Assembly (NCBI GenBank): GCA_024741835.1
Contig: JAENRP010000194.1
Location: forward strand, 894-64,893
Reading direction: 5' to 3'
DNA: 64,000 bases
Source: Diplocarpon mali
Lineage: Eukaryota; Ascomycota; Leotiomycetes; Helotiales; Drepanopezizaceae
Every line of letters starts with the position of its first letter. Positions within the stretch are counted from its first letter, which is position 1. The position numbers and the translations under genes are program-made. Below, piece after piece: positions 32,880 through 44,694 of the stretch. A model generated the notes under the pieces. The model was not told where the DNA came from. It saw only the letters and a list, made by a program, of their open reading frames with translations, and made no database searches.

Positions 32880-33247
32880 ATGTCCCACGAATCCGTCTGG
32901 AACTCGCGCCCCCGCACCTACGGTAAGGGAGCTCGTGCGTGGTACGTTATATGCCTTTCCCTTAGAATATACAGATGGTGGTGAGAAAGGAGATCGGCGA
33001 TTGGAGCTCGAGTCTGAGATGGATCGGAGGCATACAGCGAGAGAATGCGGTAGCTGACACCCTCGCAGCCGTGTCTGCACTCACAAGGCTGGTTTGATCA
33101 GAAAGTACGGACTCAACATCTGCAGACAATGCTTCCGTGAGAAGGCATACGATATCGGCTTTGTCAAGGTATGCGAATTAGAGCCCGTCTTAAGTGGCAG
33201 GAATTTATTCCAGTAAACAAAACTAATACTTTTGTAAGCACCGTTAA
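32880..33247 (+). CDS. RPS29: 40S ribosomal protein S29 (uS14)
   Basis: Small zinc-binding protein of the cytosolic small ribosomal subunit. Three exons: 32880-32941, 33069-33168 and 33239-33247, giving 56 residues, exactly the eukaryotic S29 length. It starts [20 protein letters not shown] and binds zinc through C21-x2-C24 and C39-x2-C42. The first intron (GTACGT..GCAG) splits the Cys21 codon. The last exon is only nine bases and encodes His-Arg-stop; its intron is GTATGC..TAAG with a branch-like ACTAAT. The [20 protein letters not shown] block is diagnostic. Readable only after splicing. Confidence 0.96.
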
Positions 33248-34751
33248 AGCACTACCATGGCAAGGAGCCCGTCGATCGATTTGCGCGAGTGGGCAGTAGC
33301 GCTTGTATTGGGGCTTTACTCATGGCACGGAGTTTGGGATGGATGATCAGACGTTTTGATGGTAGAGGGCATTTCGGATGGATGGGACGACTTCGAATGT
33401 CTTTTCGATGGATTACCGGACAATGGAATGCTTCTCGATTCAGAAGTCATTTTCTACAATTGATTTGGGCCACACCTCGCTCTTGATCTGGGGGTAAATT
33501 TCCGGTCGATATTCTCATCATTACCTCAATAAAAGCCCGTCCAAAAGCATCAGCTGCATATAGCAAAAGTAGAAGGTCAGTGGAAAATTTATAATTTGAG
33601 CCAGTGTTCCATTGGGCTAGAGCATGGCAGCGAAGGGTCTTCAGAAGTTCTTGGTTGATTTGACGTACTCCTCTGCCTATGTGCGGGGATGCCAGGCACT
33701 CTTCACAGTTTGTTTTTATTCCTTGAACTTCAGTAGTACGGAGAAACGCCATTGCCTAGATTTAAGGACGGCAAGTGCTTACCTCACGTATGCTTTGGCC
33801 ATCAGGCTGGAAATAGTGCTGGACTGTTAAGTAACTTCTGCTTTCTCCGATCCGCTTTCTGGACAGCGCATTCCAGTCTCTCAATTTTAGAGACGCAATG
33901 AATGCTGCAACTCAGTTTCGACTCCGATCTGGCACGTATCGAACATTTTCTTGAAAATTCTTCTTACTATGCCCCTTCATGCGGCTTTCACGTTGCTTCA
34001 GCGTACCGCACCCTTTTGTGCCAGATATCTCGGGGCCGATAAAACGCTAGGTCAGGCGTTGCACTTATGGGACTTGGTCTTCCTTGATAGATAGGCCTTC
34101 AGGCTGATAAGCTCAAGCGTATTTAAGGGGCTTTAGAAAGGTCAACAAATGCCGGTCACTAGAATAAGTCTGCACGATCATCTGCATTAACAATAACCAA
34201 AGGCCGGATTTTGCAGTTCTGACATCCCGTGTACCATTGCAGGTAGTATACCTCGAATTTCGAATAAAGTGCCATTAATGATATTATGTGAGATGTCGTA
34301 TCACGTGCAGTTCAGATTCCGAAGTCGTATTTCAGAAGGTGCTCGTCGTTACTAGTCAATTCTAGCTAGAACGCAATGTCCTGCAAAAACATCTCGCGGA
34401 ATTATATTCTTACACGTCTGCTTATTACAAGCAAATAAAAGCCACGGCAAGAATGCGCATCGGAGTAAGCGAACCTATTCTAGACGATCCCTCCATTCAA
34501 TCCGTGCCACATCTAGTGTCATATCCAAAATCGATAGCTCAAAGGGCACCCAATTGCCCCTATCTGTATACACCATGCAGCTGAAACCCGAAAAAACGAA
34601 TTTGGCATACATCATTAGCTGCCTGGTTCATTATGACGTTCAACCTTGCATAGCGAACTCGTCTTGTCTTTCTCCATTGCCTCGGTGCAAGCTGGGGCCA
34701 GCCTCGAAGTTGTCGTTGTTGTGGAAGCAGGAAGTTGGCTTGAGATATTCC
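33248..34751. other. Intergenic region with one weak candidate frame
   Basis: About 1.5 kb. The first few hundred bases are probably the RPS29 3' UTR. A minus-strand ATG frame at 33447-33752 (101 residues, MAFLRTTEVQGIKTNCEECL ... FIEVMMRISTGNLPPDQER) looks mildly protein-like but has no family I recognise and no flanking exons I could join. I do not call it as a gene. Confidence 0.35.
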
Positions 34752-36440
34752 TTATGTCTGGACATCAAATCCGCCAAAATTGAGAGGAGGACCAATACGT
34801 CGGCGCTGAGCATCTAGTCCCCATCTTACCACCATTGGTACCTCAGTCTCTCTTATGACTGGTAGCTCGGCTGAGACTGGAGGTGGAGGAGCGCGTCGTC
34901 GGCGCCGCTGAACGGCTATACCTGCCTGGATTGTTAATCCCACTGCAGCTGCGTGTGCCAATTCTAGGGACCGGGGGTCGCCTTGCTGGAAGTCAGCGGG
35001 AATAGGAGCATTGGTTTCTTCATTTGCAACACCTATGCTCTGCTGGATTTCGTCTCCACCAACCTCAATCTTCGAACCATCCGACTGGCTGCCGTTAGCA
35101 TCGTCGATTGGGGCCAGCAACTTTCTCGAGAACGATTCTGGGAGTTTGAATCTGCACATGGGGCAGGTAGGAACTCTTGCGGGTTGGGCATTGACAGCTT
35201 CGGCCACCCACGCTTTCAGACATATGAGTCCAAAAATCTGTCCACAGCAGATTGTCATCTGAACTGGCACCTCAGTGATACCCTCTGGATTAACGACTGC
35301 CAGCTCATCCTACTTTCCGAATTAGTATATGAGCAGACTGAAGGCTGCAAATTCTCTACATCATATGCGCCAACGATTGCGGAGCCTGTACTGACCTGGC
35401 AAATGGAGCAGCTCCTGCAGTCTTTCTCCAAATACTCGACAGGTAAGAACTGAAATCCAATATTTTCACTCAGTACTTTGCGCTTGATCTCGATGACTTG
35501 AACCCGATCAACCATCAATAGACCCGCCAGAATCTTTGTTCCATATCCAGTGCTTGTAATGTGAACAACAGTCCCAGTGGGATCGAGTCCTAGCCCAGGC
35601 TGAACTGTCTCCTCAATCAAACCGAACATCTCCTGCCACTCATTCATAAAGGTAGCCAAGAATTCCATTATCACGGTAGATTGGTCACTTTCATTAATTG
35701 GGCGGTATAGAGGTATGCGACTCATATCCTCTCGCATCTTGCGGGCCCAGAGCTTGAGAACACTCTTGACCAAATACTCGGCGGTGATGCCAAAGGCAGC
35801 GACGATGGGTCTTTCGACAGGCGTGAGGTGGTCAATAGATCTAGGGTTTGCGTTTTGTAGGAGGAATGATTTACTTCTCTCGCGAGCGTCGCGGTTATAG
35901 TCGAGACAGAGGGGAATATCTTCAAGGTCCTCGGCCTAGAAAATTCGTCAGGATATTTCTTGCAAACATTGCTGGTAAGGAGCATTCACATTAGGGTACC
36001 AGTTCTCGAGGAATGCGACAGTGACCTTTTTGTTTTTTCAATCAGCGACTCCTGGAAGAGTTAAGAAAACTCTGGAAGCTTACCGGCTGGATCGTTCTGC
36101 TCAAAGGTTTGCCTTCCTGGCCAACCTCAATATAAATGCCCACTTCTCTAAGCACGGATCGCATGATTTCTACCTCCTCATTTGAAATAGAGTATTGAGA
36201 TCGTGGCTCATGATTCAAAACCCATCTCCAGTAGAAGCCCCAAACATCTTCTGCTGAGGTGACACCATACCCTAGATTTGCAGTGCAGAGTGCCACTCGC
36301 TCTGCAGACCAACCGCTCATATGTGCAAGAGAGATGATAATAGCTGTTCCAAGTACGCTCAAGTGGTGGAGTACTTGGTTGAAGACCAAGCGCTCAACAG
36401 ACAGTGGAGAACAGTGATGATCTGGCACAACACTTGACAT
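34752..36440 (-). CDS. RING-like protein with Gln in place of the canonical His
   Basis: Four minus-strand exons: 36440-36084, 36025-35990 (36 bases), 35935-35396 and 35309-34752 (496 residues). Joining gives TIQPVTVAFLENWYPNAEDL and CRSCSICQDELAVVNPEGIT in frame. The RING-type region has C307-x2-C310, C332/C333, C341 and C360-x2-C363, but the usual C-x-H reads C333-G-Q335, followed by IFGLICLKAWV. The first C5-type cysteine is also replaced by Gly338 (IFG). So the second zinc site or first/second ligand set looks incomplete. N-terminal 300 residues hold hydrophobic stretches (HLSVLGTAIIISLAHMSG) and no known domain. C terminus is basic/proline-rich (QRRRRRAPPPPVSAEL). Could be a non-catalytic RING-like adaptor or a divergent E3. 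No gene name assigned. Confidence 0.82.
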
Positions 36441-39400
36441 CTTTGTTTTAAAGGAGAGACAGGAGTGATGTGAGATGACGTGATGATTTATTGTGAAGGC
36501 TTATTGACTGACAAAGCGTCTCGCAGATGTAGTGAAGCTGAAATAGTATCCAGAGGCTCAGTGAGTCAAGAGTCCAGGGAGCGTAGATTGCAGAACGCGC
36601 AACGAGCCGTCAGTCAAGTGCAGGTGTGAACAGAACAAGAGATACCTGGTAGCCCAAAGTATGAACAGGGAGATGACTCCCCCATATGTGGTTGGGCAAA
36701 AAGAGCTCTGCGGCAGAAGGGCAGTGTTGCGTTGAGGTAGGGAATAGCAAAAAGGCATATGAGGAAGCGATCTTGTAGCCTGCACTAAGCTAGTGAATAC
36801 AATATATTCGTTAGCCTTGGGGCACGACAGCCTTAAGAATAAAGAAGAAAGAGCTAAAAGATAATAGAAGGGTTTATTATACCATCTTGCAAGGTACTTT
36901 CTGATTAATTAGGATCTAGAATAGTAAAACAGTGGTTTGTTCATGATCTAGTTTCTAAGGGTTCGAAAGTAGAACTATAGCTACACTCCTGCGGTCCAAA
37001 TAGTCTAATGACCTACAATTCAACTACAAAGATACTAATGCAGAACCTCTAGGTCGATAGTACATAAGAATACTAGATAAGATAGAAGAAAGATTTCAAC
37101 AACTTAATGTAGGACTAGGAAATTCGAAACCATAGAGTTATCGACAAAGCAAGTACTTAGACTATTGCTACAACTAGATGAGCCAGTCGAAAGTTGTGAT
37201 AATCCTGGCCTTTCAAATGAACAAGGCTTTTCGCCTAATATTCCTATCTAAGCAGTTCAAGGTTGTTATGAAAACCTGTATAATGCAAAAGAGCAGGTGC
37301 TATTATAGTACTTAATTGATACTTTATGCATATCCAATTATTATAAAAGCTTCTAGCAAGTGTGCTTTCTTCAATATACTTATATATTTGTCTAGAAGAG
37401 AATATTTGCTTTTGGAAAGGACACAAGCTTTTTTCTATATAAGCATAAGTTTATCATAACAGATGAATGACCCGTTATTATAAGTATCTGATAGATATTC
37501 TGTACATAAATAACCATAAATCTATCAATAATACTTCAATAATATACTATAATTTTTGAAGATCCAGATCCAATCAAGAAGAATTTATACTTTGCCTGGT
37601 TCTATCTTATAGTCAATTCATTCATGAAAATTAAGAGCTTTATTTATGATCTGTCTCAGTAGGCTGTCTGAAGGATAAAATTCAAGAAACTATTATATTA
37701 GTTCTTTAAAACTAGAGTCGCTAGACTTAGTAATTTCCATGTGAGGGCAATAATACCAAAAATACTTCATCGTATAGGATTTCAAGATGTAAAGGACAAA
37801 AATAGATTATTATATTTCTTACTACATTCATCATATGTACTTGATAGGAAACTGCTAGGTAAATTTATCAGTCGAAATAGCATATCTAAATGATACAAAT
37901 GAAAATGTTCAAGGTTTTCAATCCATTGAGCTCTTTGACCATGGAATAAAGCAGCGTATAAGTTGGACAAAGAAGGATCAGGGTTGCTATTGTAATTGGA
38001 ATATTGATGTGGTATTTCTTTAAGTAGAATATCAGCATGAAACCGAGAGACCCTAGGTATGAAATGTCGCTTGACAAGCAGTACTGTGACCTAGAACATT
38101 ACTGCCACTATCACAAATTGGCCACCGCACTTCTCCTTGGCTACGAGTTGCAATGTAGGTGCAAAAGAGCTTTTCTATAGAGTATTCCAGGCAATTGAGA
38201 GGTATAATATACAGAGGATTTAATTTGTAGTAATAATAGTTGCAAGAGCGCTTGAATCGCTGCAGCCGATGGCTTACTTTCAATCAGTAAAACCTGTGTC
38301 GATAAAAGATTAAAATCAAATATTTATGTAATAAAGAGGCAAATCCCAGACATGTATCTTGCTATGACCTATAATGCAACATGGGAGCAAACTTAATTGT
38401 GAAGAACCAAATTTGATCCTGCAGAATATACTATGCAATGATAAAAAAATTCAATGAAAAAACAACAAGAAAGCGAAACCAAGGTGAGCTATTCTGAGTA
38501 GGAACCTATTGAAATTGTCGAGGTGAAGAACTATCCCCAAAGGAGGTGAGCCATATAAAATGTAGTAATTGTTAAGTCTGGAGGCAGTATAGTGAAAGTT
38601 TGACAACTAGCTAGCATCTCTTTTATCTTGCTGATAAATATGATATGACTCACTAATCAGTCACCTGAGATTTAACTCTGGGTTGCTAGCAGCCTGGGTT
38701 TAAAGAAAGGTGAATAGAAAATCAAAATGCAAGCAATGCAGTATTAACAAAACCGCAACAAAACTTTCAATATATTTGCTCAAGTCCAAGGAAAGCTATG
38801 GAGTATGAATTTACTAAGCTATCTGAAAGAAGAGCTCAAGCTAAGATGCAAAAGATAATAAATACGTATAACATGCGCTCTACTTGTATGTGTAAAGACA
38901 AAAACAGATGAGTAACTGTGTTGGGATAGCAGGATGGCATAGCGAAGAGAGTGAAACTCCTTCAGCCATATACGTCAGATCTTCCCGGCTCCATCTCAGT
39001 AACGACCCGCGCGTGGAGGCGTGAAGTATGACACGCGTTATTAGAACAACGTCTTTGGCTTTCAAGTTGGCTGCTTCTCATTATTCATAAAAATATATTA
39101 TATTTTAATCGCCTTGCGGGGAGAGGGAGCACTGCAGTTCCTTCCTTCTTTATATATGACGTTGCACGACTCTTAGATCACCTCCAGGGCTGATTTATAT
39201 AGGCTTGCATTTTCTCTCTCCACAGCCACAGCTGCCAAAAGCAGCGCAATAGCCAATTTTGCCGCCATAGGTATTGAGGATGAAGCGCAAATGCTTGAAG
39301 GCCATTGTAACTTAGCTGGTGCAAAGAAGAGTCACCTCAGAGCTCTCTGGATAAAGAGCCGTCTCCTGCGAGGAATGTATCCACGTTGGCCTTGTAAAGA

Positions 39401-39527
39401 ATGTGCTCAGGGATGTGTTCATCAAGACTAGTTAGTAATCTGGATAAGGCACTTGAGGTGCCTGAGGCTGCTAGTGCCAACCGCACTAGCATGTTACTTT
39501 GCTTGTTATTAAAGTTGGTAGGTTAAA
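36441..39527. other. AT-rich intergenic block, unassigned
   Basis: The first 350 bases are the upstream region of the RING-like gene. From about 36800 the sequence turns AT-rich and carries no frame longer than about 75 codons. It has the texture of RIP-degraded DNA, but I could not match it to either retroelement or to the R1/S1/S2 repeats. It may be an older or unique-element remnant. Confidence 0.45.
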
Positions 39528-40187
39528 AGAGTCTGCAAAGCCGAGATTAAGTCCCTTCGACTACGAAATAATCAAACTCTGAGTCGAATAAAGGAAGAAC
39601 TTTGGAAAACTTGGGGAAAAAAAACCCCCCTTTCTACCACACTACTTCATTTATAAGTAGCCTTTGCTTTCGACCTCGATTTGCGTACTCTAGATTTTTT
39701 TAAATATAAACTTATATGTAAAGGAAACGCTTAACGAAGGATACGAAGGGGGAAAAGGCAGGTTATAGTATATAAGCATTAGAAGGAGAAGAGGAAGGAA
39801 AAGAATATATTTCGAAAGTTTCATATAAGTTAATATGAAGGGTTATAATCGAGAGCTGCAGCCGACTAGTAAGACGCTTAATATAATCAAATAAATAGCC
39901 GCGATTAGCATTAAGGGTTTATCTTAGAATAAAGAACCTATAGCGACTCTACTTATCAAATCACCTTTTGAATACATACTCGCCTAAGACCTAGAAGTAA
40001 CAACTATCAACTAGGGTATAGTTTAGACCCTTATCTAGGGAATTGGGAATCATAGATGTAATAGGATAAATAGTCAAGATATAAAGAGTTTTTAACCTAG
40101 TTTCTCCTTATGTAAAAATCATCTATAGCGTTTTTCGCTTATATTATACAGTTTAGAACTAATATAGCATACTAAAATGGAAAGAAA
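39528..40187 (+). repeat. Family R1 repeat, copy 3 (5'-truncated)
   Basis: Forward copy starting at AGAGTCTGCAAAGCCGAGAT, so it lacks the leading hairpin block present in copies 1, 2 and 4. It then follows the same order of conserved blocks (CTTCGACTACGAAATAATCA; TTTGCGTACTCTAG; CGCCTAAGACC; TTCTCCTTATGTAAAAATCA; TTTTTCGCTTATATTATACA) to about 40187. No solo LTR inside. Confidence 0.75.
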
Positions 40188-40816
40188 GAGTCCGTAGGTA
40201 CCTATAGGAACTAGCCACAGGTTCGAGGACGGTTATACTAAAGACAACATTAGTAAAGTATAAGAGATGAAAGTTGACTCAGGGAAAGCCAGGGTCTGGA
40301 CAAAGAAACTTGCTCTGGACTACATGATATGCTCATACCTCAATGTACTTAAGCATACGTTTTACACTCCTCGCTTGTAGTTTTGGATCTCGATATATAT
40401 AATGCGTTAAATAATATGTTAAGCATTTGTCAAAACAGCGGCAGTTACCTATGTGAGGCAAGTGCTTGTGAGTAAATTACTACATACAAATGTACTAAAG
40501 AATAGGTTCTGCAAGGAAGCTCCAGTTATGACTGCGTCTGCTCCTAGGGTGTATCCCTGGACTACACAAATTGGGGCTGCTGGATTCGTAGCTAATTCAT
40601 CACATCTTCAAGTTTTGGGAAATTCTAGGCTAGAGAAAAGACACTTTGGAACATATACTATAGAACCTTGAGATATAAAAACAAGGAGAAACTATAGGGT
40701 AGGACAACCACCATAGAGACTGGACTGGCGAATTCAATAGCTAGGAACCTTTCTACTTGCGGGCATTCTTATACTAGTATATCCTATTTATATACAGCAG
40801 AAGACCGTCGCTATTT
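40188..40816. other. AT-rich intergenic, NAD kinase 3' flank
   Basis: About 630 bases between the R1 copy and the NAD kinase stop codon. No gene recognised. Confidence 0.4.
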
Positions 40817-42841
40817 CTATTTCGACCACTCCTTATAGCCTTTCTGCCTTTGTCTCGTATTCCAGCCGAGCTTACCGCTAATGCTCTTCACCCAGTCTTC
40901 GGACCTTCGCCCTTGTGGCATGACATTTGCAAACGGGTATCGACTAGCACTGATAGTCACATAATCCCCTGGTCTCAATTCGACTCTTTCCCTGCCGTCG
41001 AAGCTCGCCCAGCTGCTAGTCCGAGCGTCGTAAGGAACACCTACCCGGAGAACAATGGTGTCGGGGAGAATGATGGGACGAAATGAAAGTGTGTGCGCGC
41101 AGATCGCTGTTACGAGGATGACTGGGTTTTCAGGATGGCACAGAGAGCCACCAGCGGCGAGGTTGTAGGCTGTAGAGCCGGTTGGAGTAGCCACGCAGAC
41201 GCCATCTGCTTGTACGGAGGTAAAGTGCTCGTCATCACCGAAGATTTCTGTGGAAGACATTGCTGCAAAGGTTAGACTTGCTGCCAAGTCAATGCACAAG
41301 AGTACTTACTTGGATTTGGTCCACGGTCAACCACGATGTCGTTGAGGATCTCGTAGGTCCCATCGGGTCGATGTGTTCTCTCATCCTCTTTCTCTTCTCC
41401 TATCAACTCCTCCACGAGATCTCGAATCTGGTTCGAATCGTCCTCTTCCACCCCATCTTTCTTCTGACCATCTTTAAGACTTTCTCTACTCCTCTTTTGG
41501 CTCCTCATAACCGTCCCTTCAAACCTCAGCCGTAGGCTGATCGTAACGCCATCCCTGAAAGCTTTCGTCAAAGTTTCTGCAAACTCGTCGTAGTCAAACT
41601 TGGTCAAGAATCCCAAACTGCCCAGTGCAAAGCTCAAAACAGGCGGGACAATACGTTGGAAGAGCCAACTAGCATAGAGCACTGTGCCATCTCCGCCGAG
41701 AGTTACCACAAAGTCGAATGCATGTGGCCGCGTCCTACACATCTCATTTGACCAGTATTGTAAACGTTTCGCGATCTTTACTTGGTCTTCTTGATGCGAT
41801 TCATACTGCTCTTGCATCTCCTCTAGCAGACCTTTCGAGTTGAACTTTTTGTTGTCTCGTAGGTTATCTTCTACCCAGACAGTGTATCTGACTTCCCGCT
41901 CTGGACTCAATAGCCATTTGACTACTTCTCTTGTGTTCTCAATCAAAGTCTCGTCATGCGCTTTCGTGAGCAGGAATACCGTTCGAACCTTCAGCTTCAA
42001 TTTGATACTTCCAAGACGTTTAGAGAGTTCCCTTACTCCCCAAGCCATGTCTGACAGCTGCTTCTTCGTGAGAAGTCGACTATGCATAGCATTTGGCTCC
42101 TCCCCAGTCTGTACCTCCACTTGGTCCCATCGTGAATTTTTGCCTTCAATTTGTTTTTTCCAGGCTAGTTCATCTTGTTGGCCAGAGACGTTCGTATCTT
42201 CTCCGTTGCTACCGCCTTTCCTCTCCACAGGAGATTCGTCGTCAGGATTGACGTCATCCGCCGCGCTCCCTGTTCTCTTTTTGGCCAACGTCTCTGTGAT
42301 CCCATTAAGTACTCCGCCTTGGGAGCTGCTGTCTTTCCTCTGGCTCTCAAGTAGTCCATGTACGAAGCACTCTGTGTTCTGCCGCCTTTGGAAGATTTGC
42401 GCAGGGCTCTCAGAGGAGACCAGAGATGACTTTCGGCGGTGGTCATTTTGCTGTTGGAAGACTACCTTCGTCGCATGTTAGCTATTGTAACATGTGACAA
42501 AGAGTATATGAGCTGGAGATTATTACCTCGAGAGCACGATTATATTCGTCTGAAGCGCTGGAAAGAACCTGGCACTGAGGTTAATAGCCTTTCACAAGCA
42601 TGCGCCTTTCCCTCTTACCTACTTCTTCTTGCGGAGTAACGGGACCTGGACCATTGAACTGGTGGCGCTCTGGCAGCTCGATTTGAGGAAGAGTAGACTG
42701 CGGCATAAGTGGTGTCGTGGAAGCATTCTTGTTGCCTCCTTGTATTTGCTATTCAGATACTACGTGCACTGGCGGCATGATGACGTTGATTACCAGACTA
42801 TGGACTGGAGTACCACATTCCAGACACGCACTTTCGACCAT
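40817..42841 (-). CDS. UTR1: NAD+ kinase, Utr1 type
   Basis: ATP-dependent phosphorylation of NAD+ to NADP+, supplying cytosolic NADPH systems. Proposed minus-strand exons: 42841-42794, 42748-42623, 42450-41310 and 41262-40817 (586 residues). The last junction (GTAAGT..GCAG) gives GPNPTMSSTEIFGDDEHF and is certain; the first two exons were chosen because they keep frame and yield LPQIELPERHQFNGPGPVTP, so the start is less sure. Catalytic marks: FDFVVTLGGDGTVLYASWLF (GGDGT about 310-314), PVLSFALGSLGFLTKFDY, ILNDIVVDRG, and VCVATPTGSTAYNLAAGGSL. The disordered N terminus and 586-residue length fit fungal cytosolic enzymes rather than mitochondrial Pos5. The gene is intact although AT-rich repeat DNA lies on both sides. 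Confidence 0.9.
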
Positions 42842-43970
42842 TAATCCTTGGTGAGCCTGAGTTCAGACTCGTGCTACAGACATAACTACAATGGCTCTAC
42901 TGCAGGATCTAATCATCGTTTAATGATTCACCTCGCAGAACAGGGCAATATAATTAAAGGATATCTCAGTGCTGCTACTTCACTTATCGATAAACCTGCC
43001 TAATTTTCTCGATAGGAAAACTCGTATTCTAACCGAAGAATATTATGTAATAATTGGTTCAGAGCTCTTATTGAGGCATATTTATCTGAATCAATAGGAA
43101 TTAGTCAAACTCGTAATTCAAATTATTTTTATAGTATTATCAACTCGAGTTAGCAAGAGCCCATCGCTTGGGGCAATTGCTTTGGAAGATGTTAGGCATG
43201 AAGTGGAGTAAGCAAATGCACTGAAAGAGGAAAGCTTTAATACCACCTGCGATTATGTGTTGCATCGAATTAAGGGGATCTACAATTCATAGGAATTGCT
43301 TTAGTTTCTTCATAATTCTTGATCTTAAACATAGGATTTTTCTTCTTGATCTGTATTCAGTTCTCCCAACCCTCAACTTCATAGATACAGTCGTTTCACA
43401 CTTTCCCCCTTTAACTATTTTTAAATCAGTCAAGGTGGCAAAGACTTACGAATTACAATTTAAGCCGGAGGGTAACCTATGGTACTCGAATCTGCGAGAT
43501 AGAAAACAGTCAAGAGTACGATGTATGTAGTAGCAATATACTCATCTTTTATTTTACTTCAAAGACATTATTGGTGGAAAACCCACAGATTTACACTTTG
43601 CTACGAGCATACAAGGGAATCAACTATCCCACCTAAAAATCACGTTTATTCCTACCTGCCCTAGCGTGATGGCTATGAGAATTTCATTCGCGTTTGTTGA
43701 TGCCCAAATTTTAATATTAGGAGGAGGAGAAGGGGGAGGGTGGAGAGAAGGGTAATATTTAGAATTGAAGTTGTGTTCACAAAAGTACATTTTACTTAAT
43801 TGATATGTACTTTCGAGATCTTGAAAATAAATCTATTGTTAAAATAGCCTTAACAGCAGCTTAGCCTTTGTGTTGGCTAACCAGCGTTTGAGATTTTACT
43901 GTTGTTTTTTGTTTCCCACAGATAGTACACATCAAAACCTACTCATCAGTCTCTACTACCAAGGGTAGTA
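42842..43970. other. AT-rich intergenic, NAD kinase upstream side
   Basis: The first few hundred bases should contain the NAD kinase promoter. The rest is AT-rich with no recognisable gene. Confidence 0.4.
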
Positions 43971-44694
43971 GAGAGACGACAACTTAGCACCTATACGCCA
44001 TGTCTCCTACGAACCTACAGATTCTTTAGATTTTCTCTAAAGAGTCTGCAGAGCTGAGGTTAAGTCTTCTTGACTATGAAATAACTAACCCTAAAGTTGA
44101 ACTAAGCTAGAACTTTTCAAAAGCTTTAAAACGCTTTTATAAACGCCTTGCAAATTTGACCTTTACCTATGTACTCTAAGATAATATATAATATAAACTT
44201 ATAACTAGAGAAACAACTTGATAATAGTTATAAGGAAGAATAAGGCAGGTTATAGTATATAAAGAAAGAGTAAAGGAAAAGGGTGTATTATAGGACTGGT
44301 ATGAGTTGATGGGAAGGGCTAGGGTAAATTAGCTGCCAATAATTAAAAAGATGCCTAGTAAACAAAGGAGTAAATAGTCGCAATTATATAAGGAGGTGTT
44401 TATATCCTCGGATAGGAGAGCTATGTTAAACTTAAGGCGATTCCTTAAACCAGCTATTAATCTAAGGCACTCTTTCAAGACAAAGTTTAAGCTCAAGAGT
44501 TAGAGCCTCTTTTTCAATTTAGGTATAAAAGGGGACTTTTATCTAAGGAATCGAATAGGACTAGGGACCAGATAGTAAATCGTAAGGAGTTTTTCAAGCT
44601 AGCTTTCTCCTTATATATAAAATACAACTATATTATTTCTCGGCTATGCTATATAATTTAGAACTACTATAGTATATTAAAAGAGATAGAAAAA
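43971..44694 (+). repeat. Family R1 repeat, copy 4 (uninterrupted)
   Basis: The cleanest full copy, about 724 bases. It begins GAGAGACGACAACTTAGCAC and has a near-perfect hairpin GCAGATTCTTTAGA / loop TTTTC / TCTAAAGAGTCTGC at about 44016-44048 (approximate). It ends near TTTAGAACTACTATAGTAT. It defines the block order used to recognise copies 1-3. No terminal inverted repeat or coding frame was found. Confidence 0.75.

Noticed and set aside
33447..33752. Minus-strand 101-codon frame
   Set aside because: Mildly protein-like but without known family, neighbouring exons or other evidence; noted under the intergenic entry.
41840..42481. Plus-strand frame of 213 codons
   Set aside because: It is antisense to the NAD kinase coding exon; the minus strand has all catalytic motifs.
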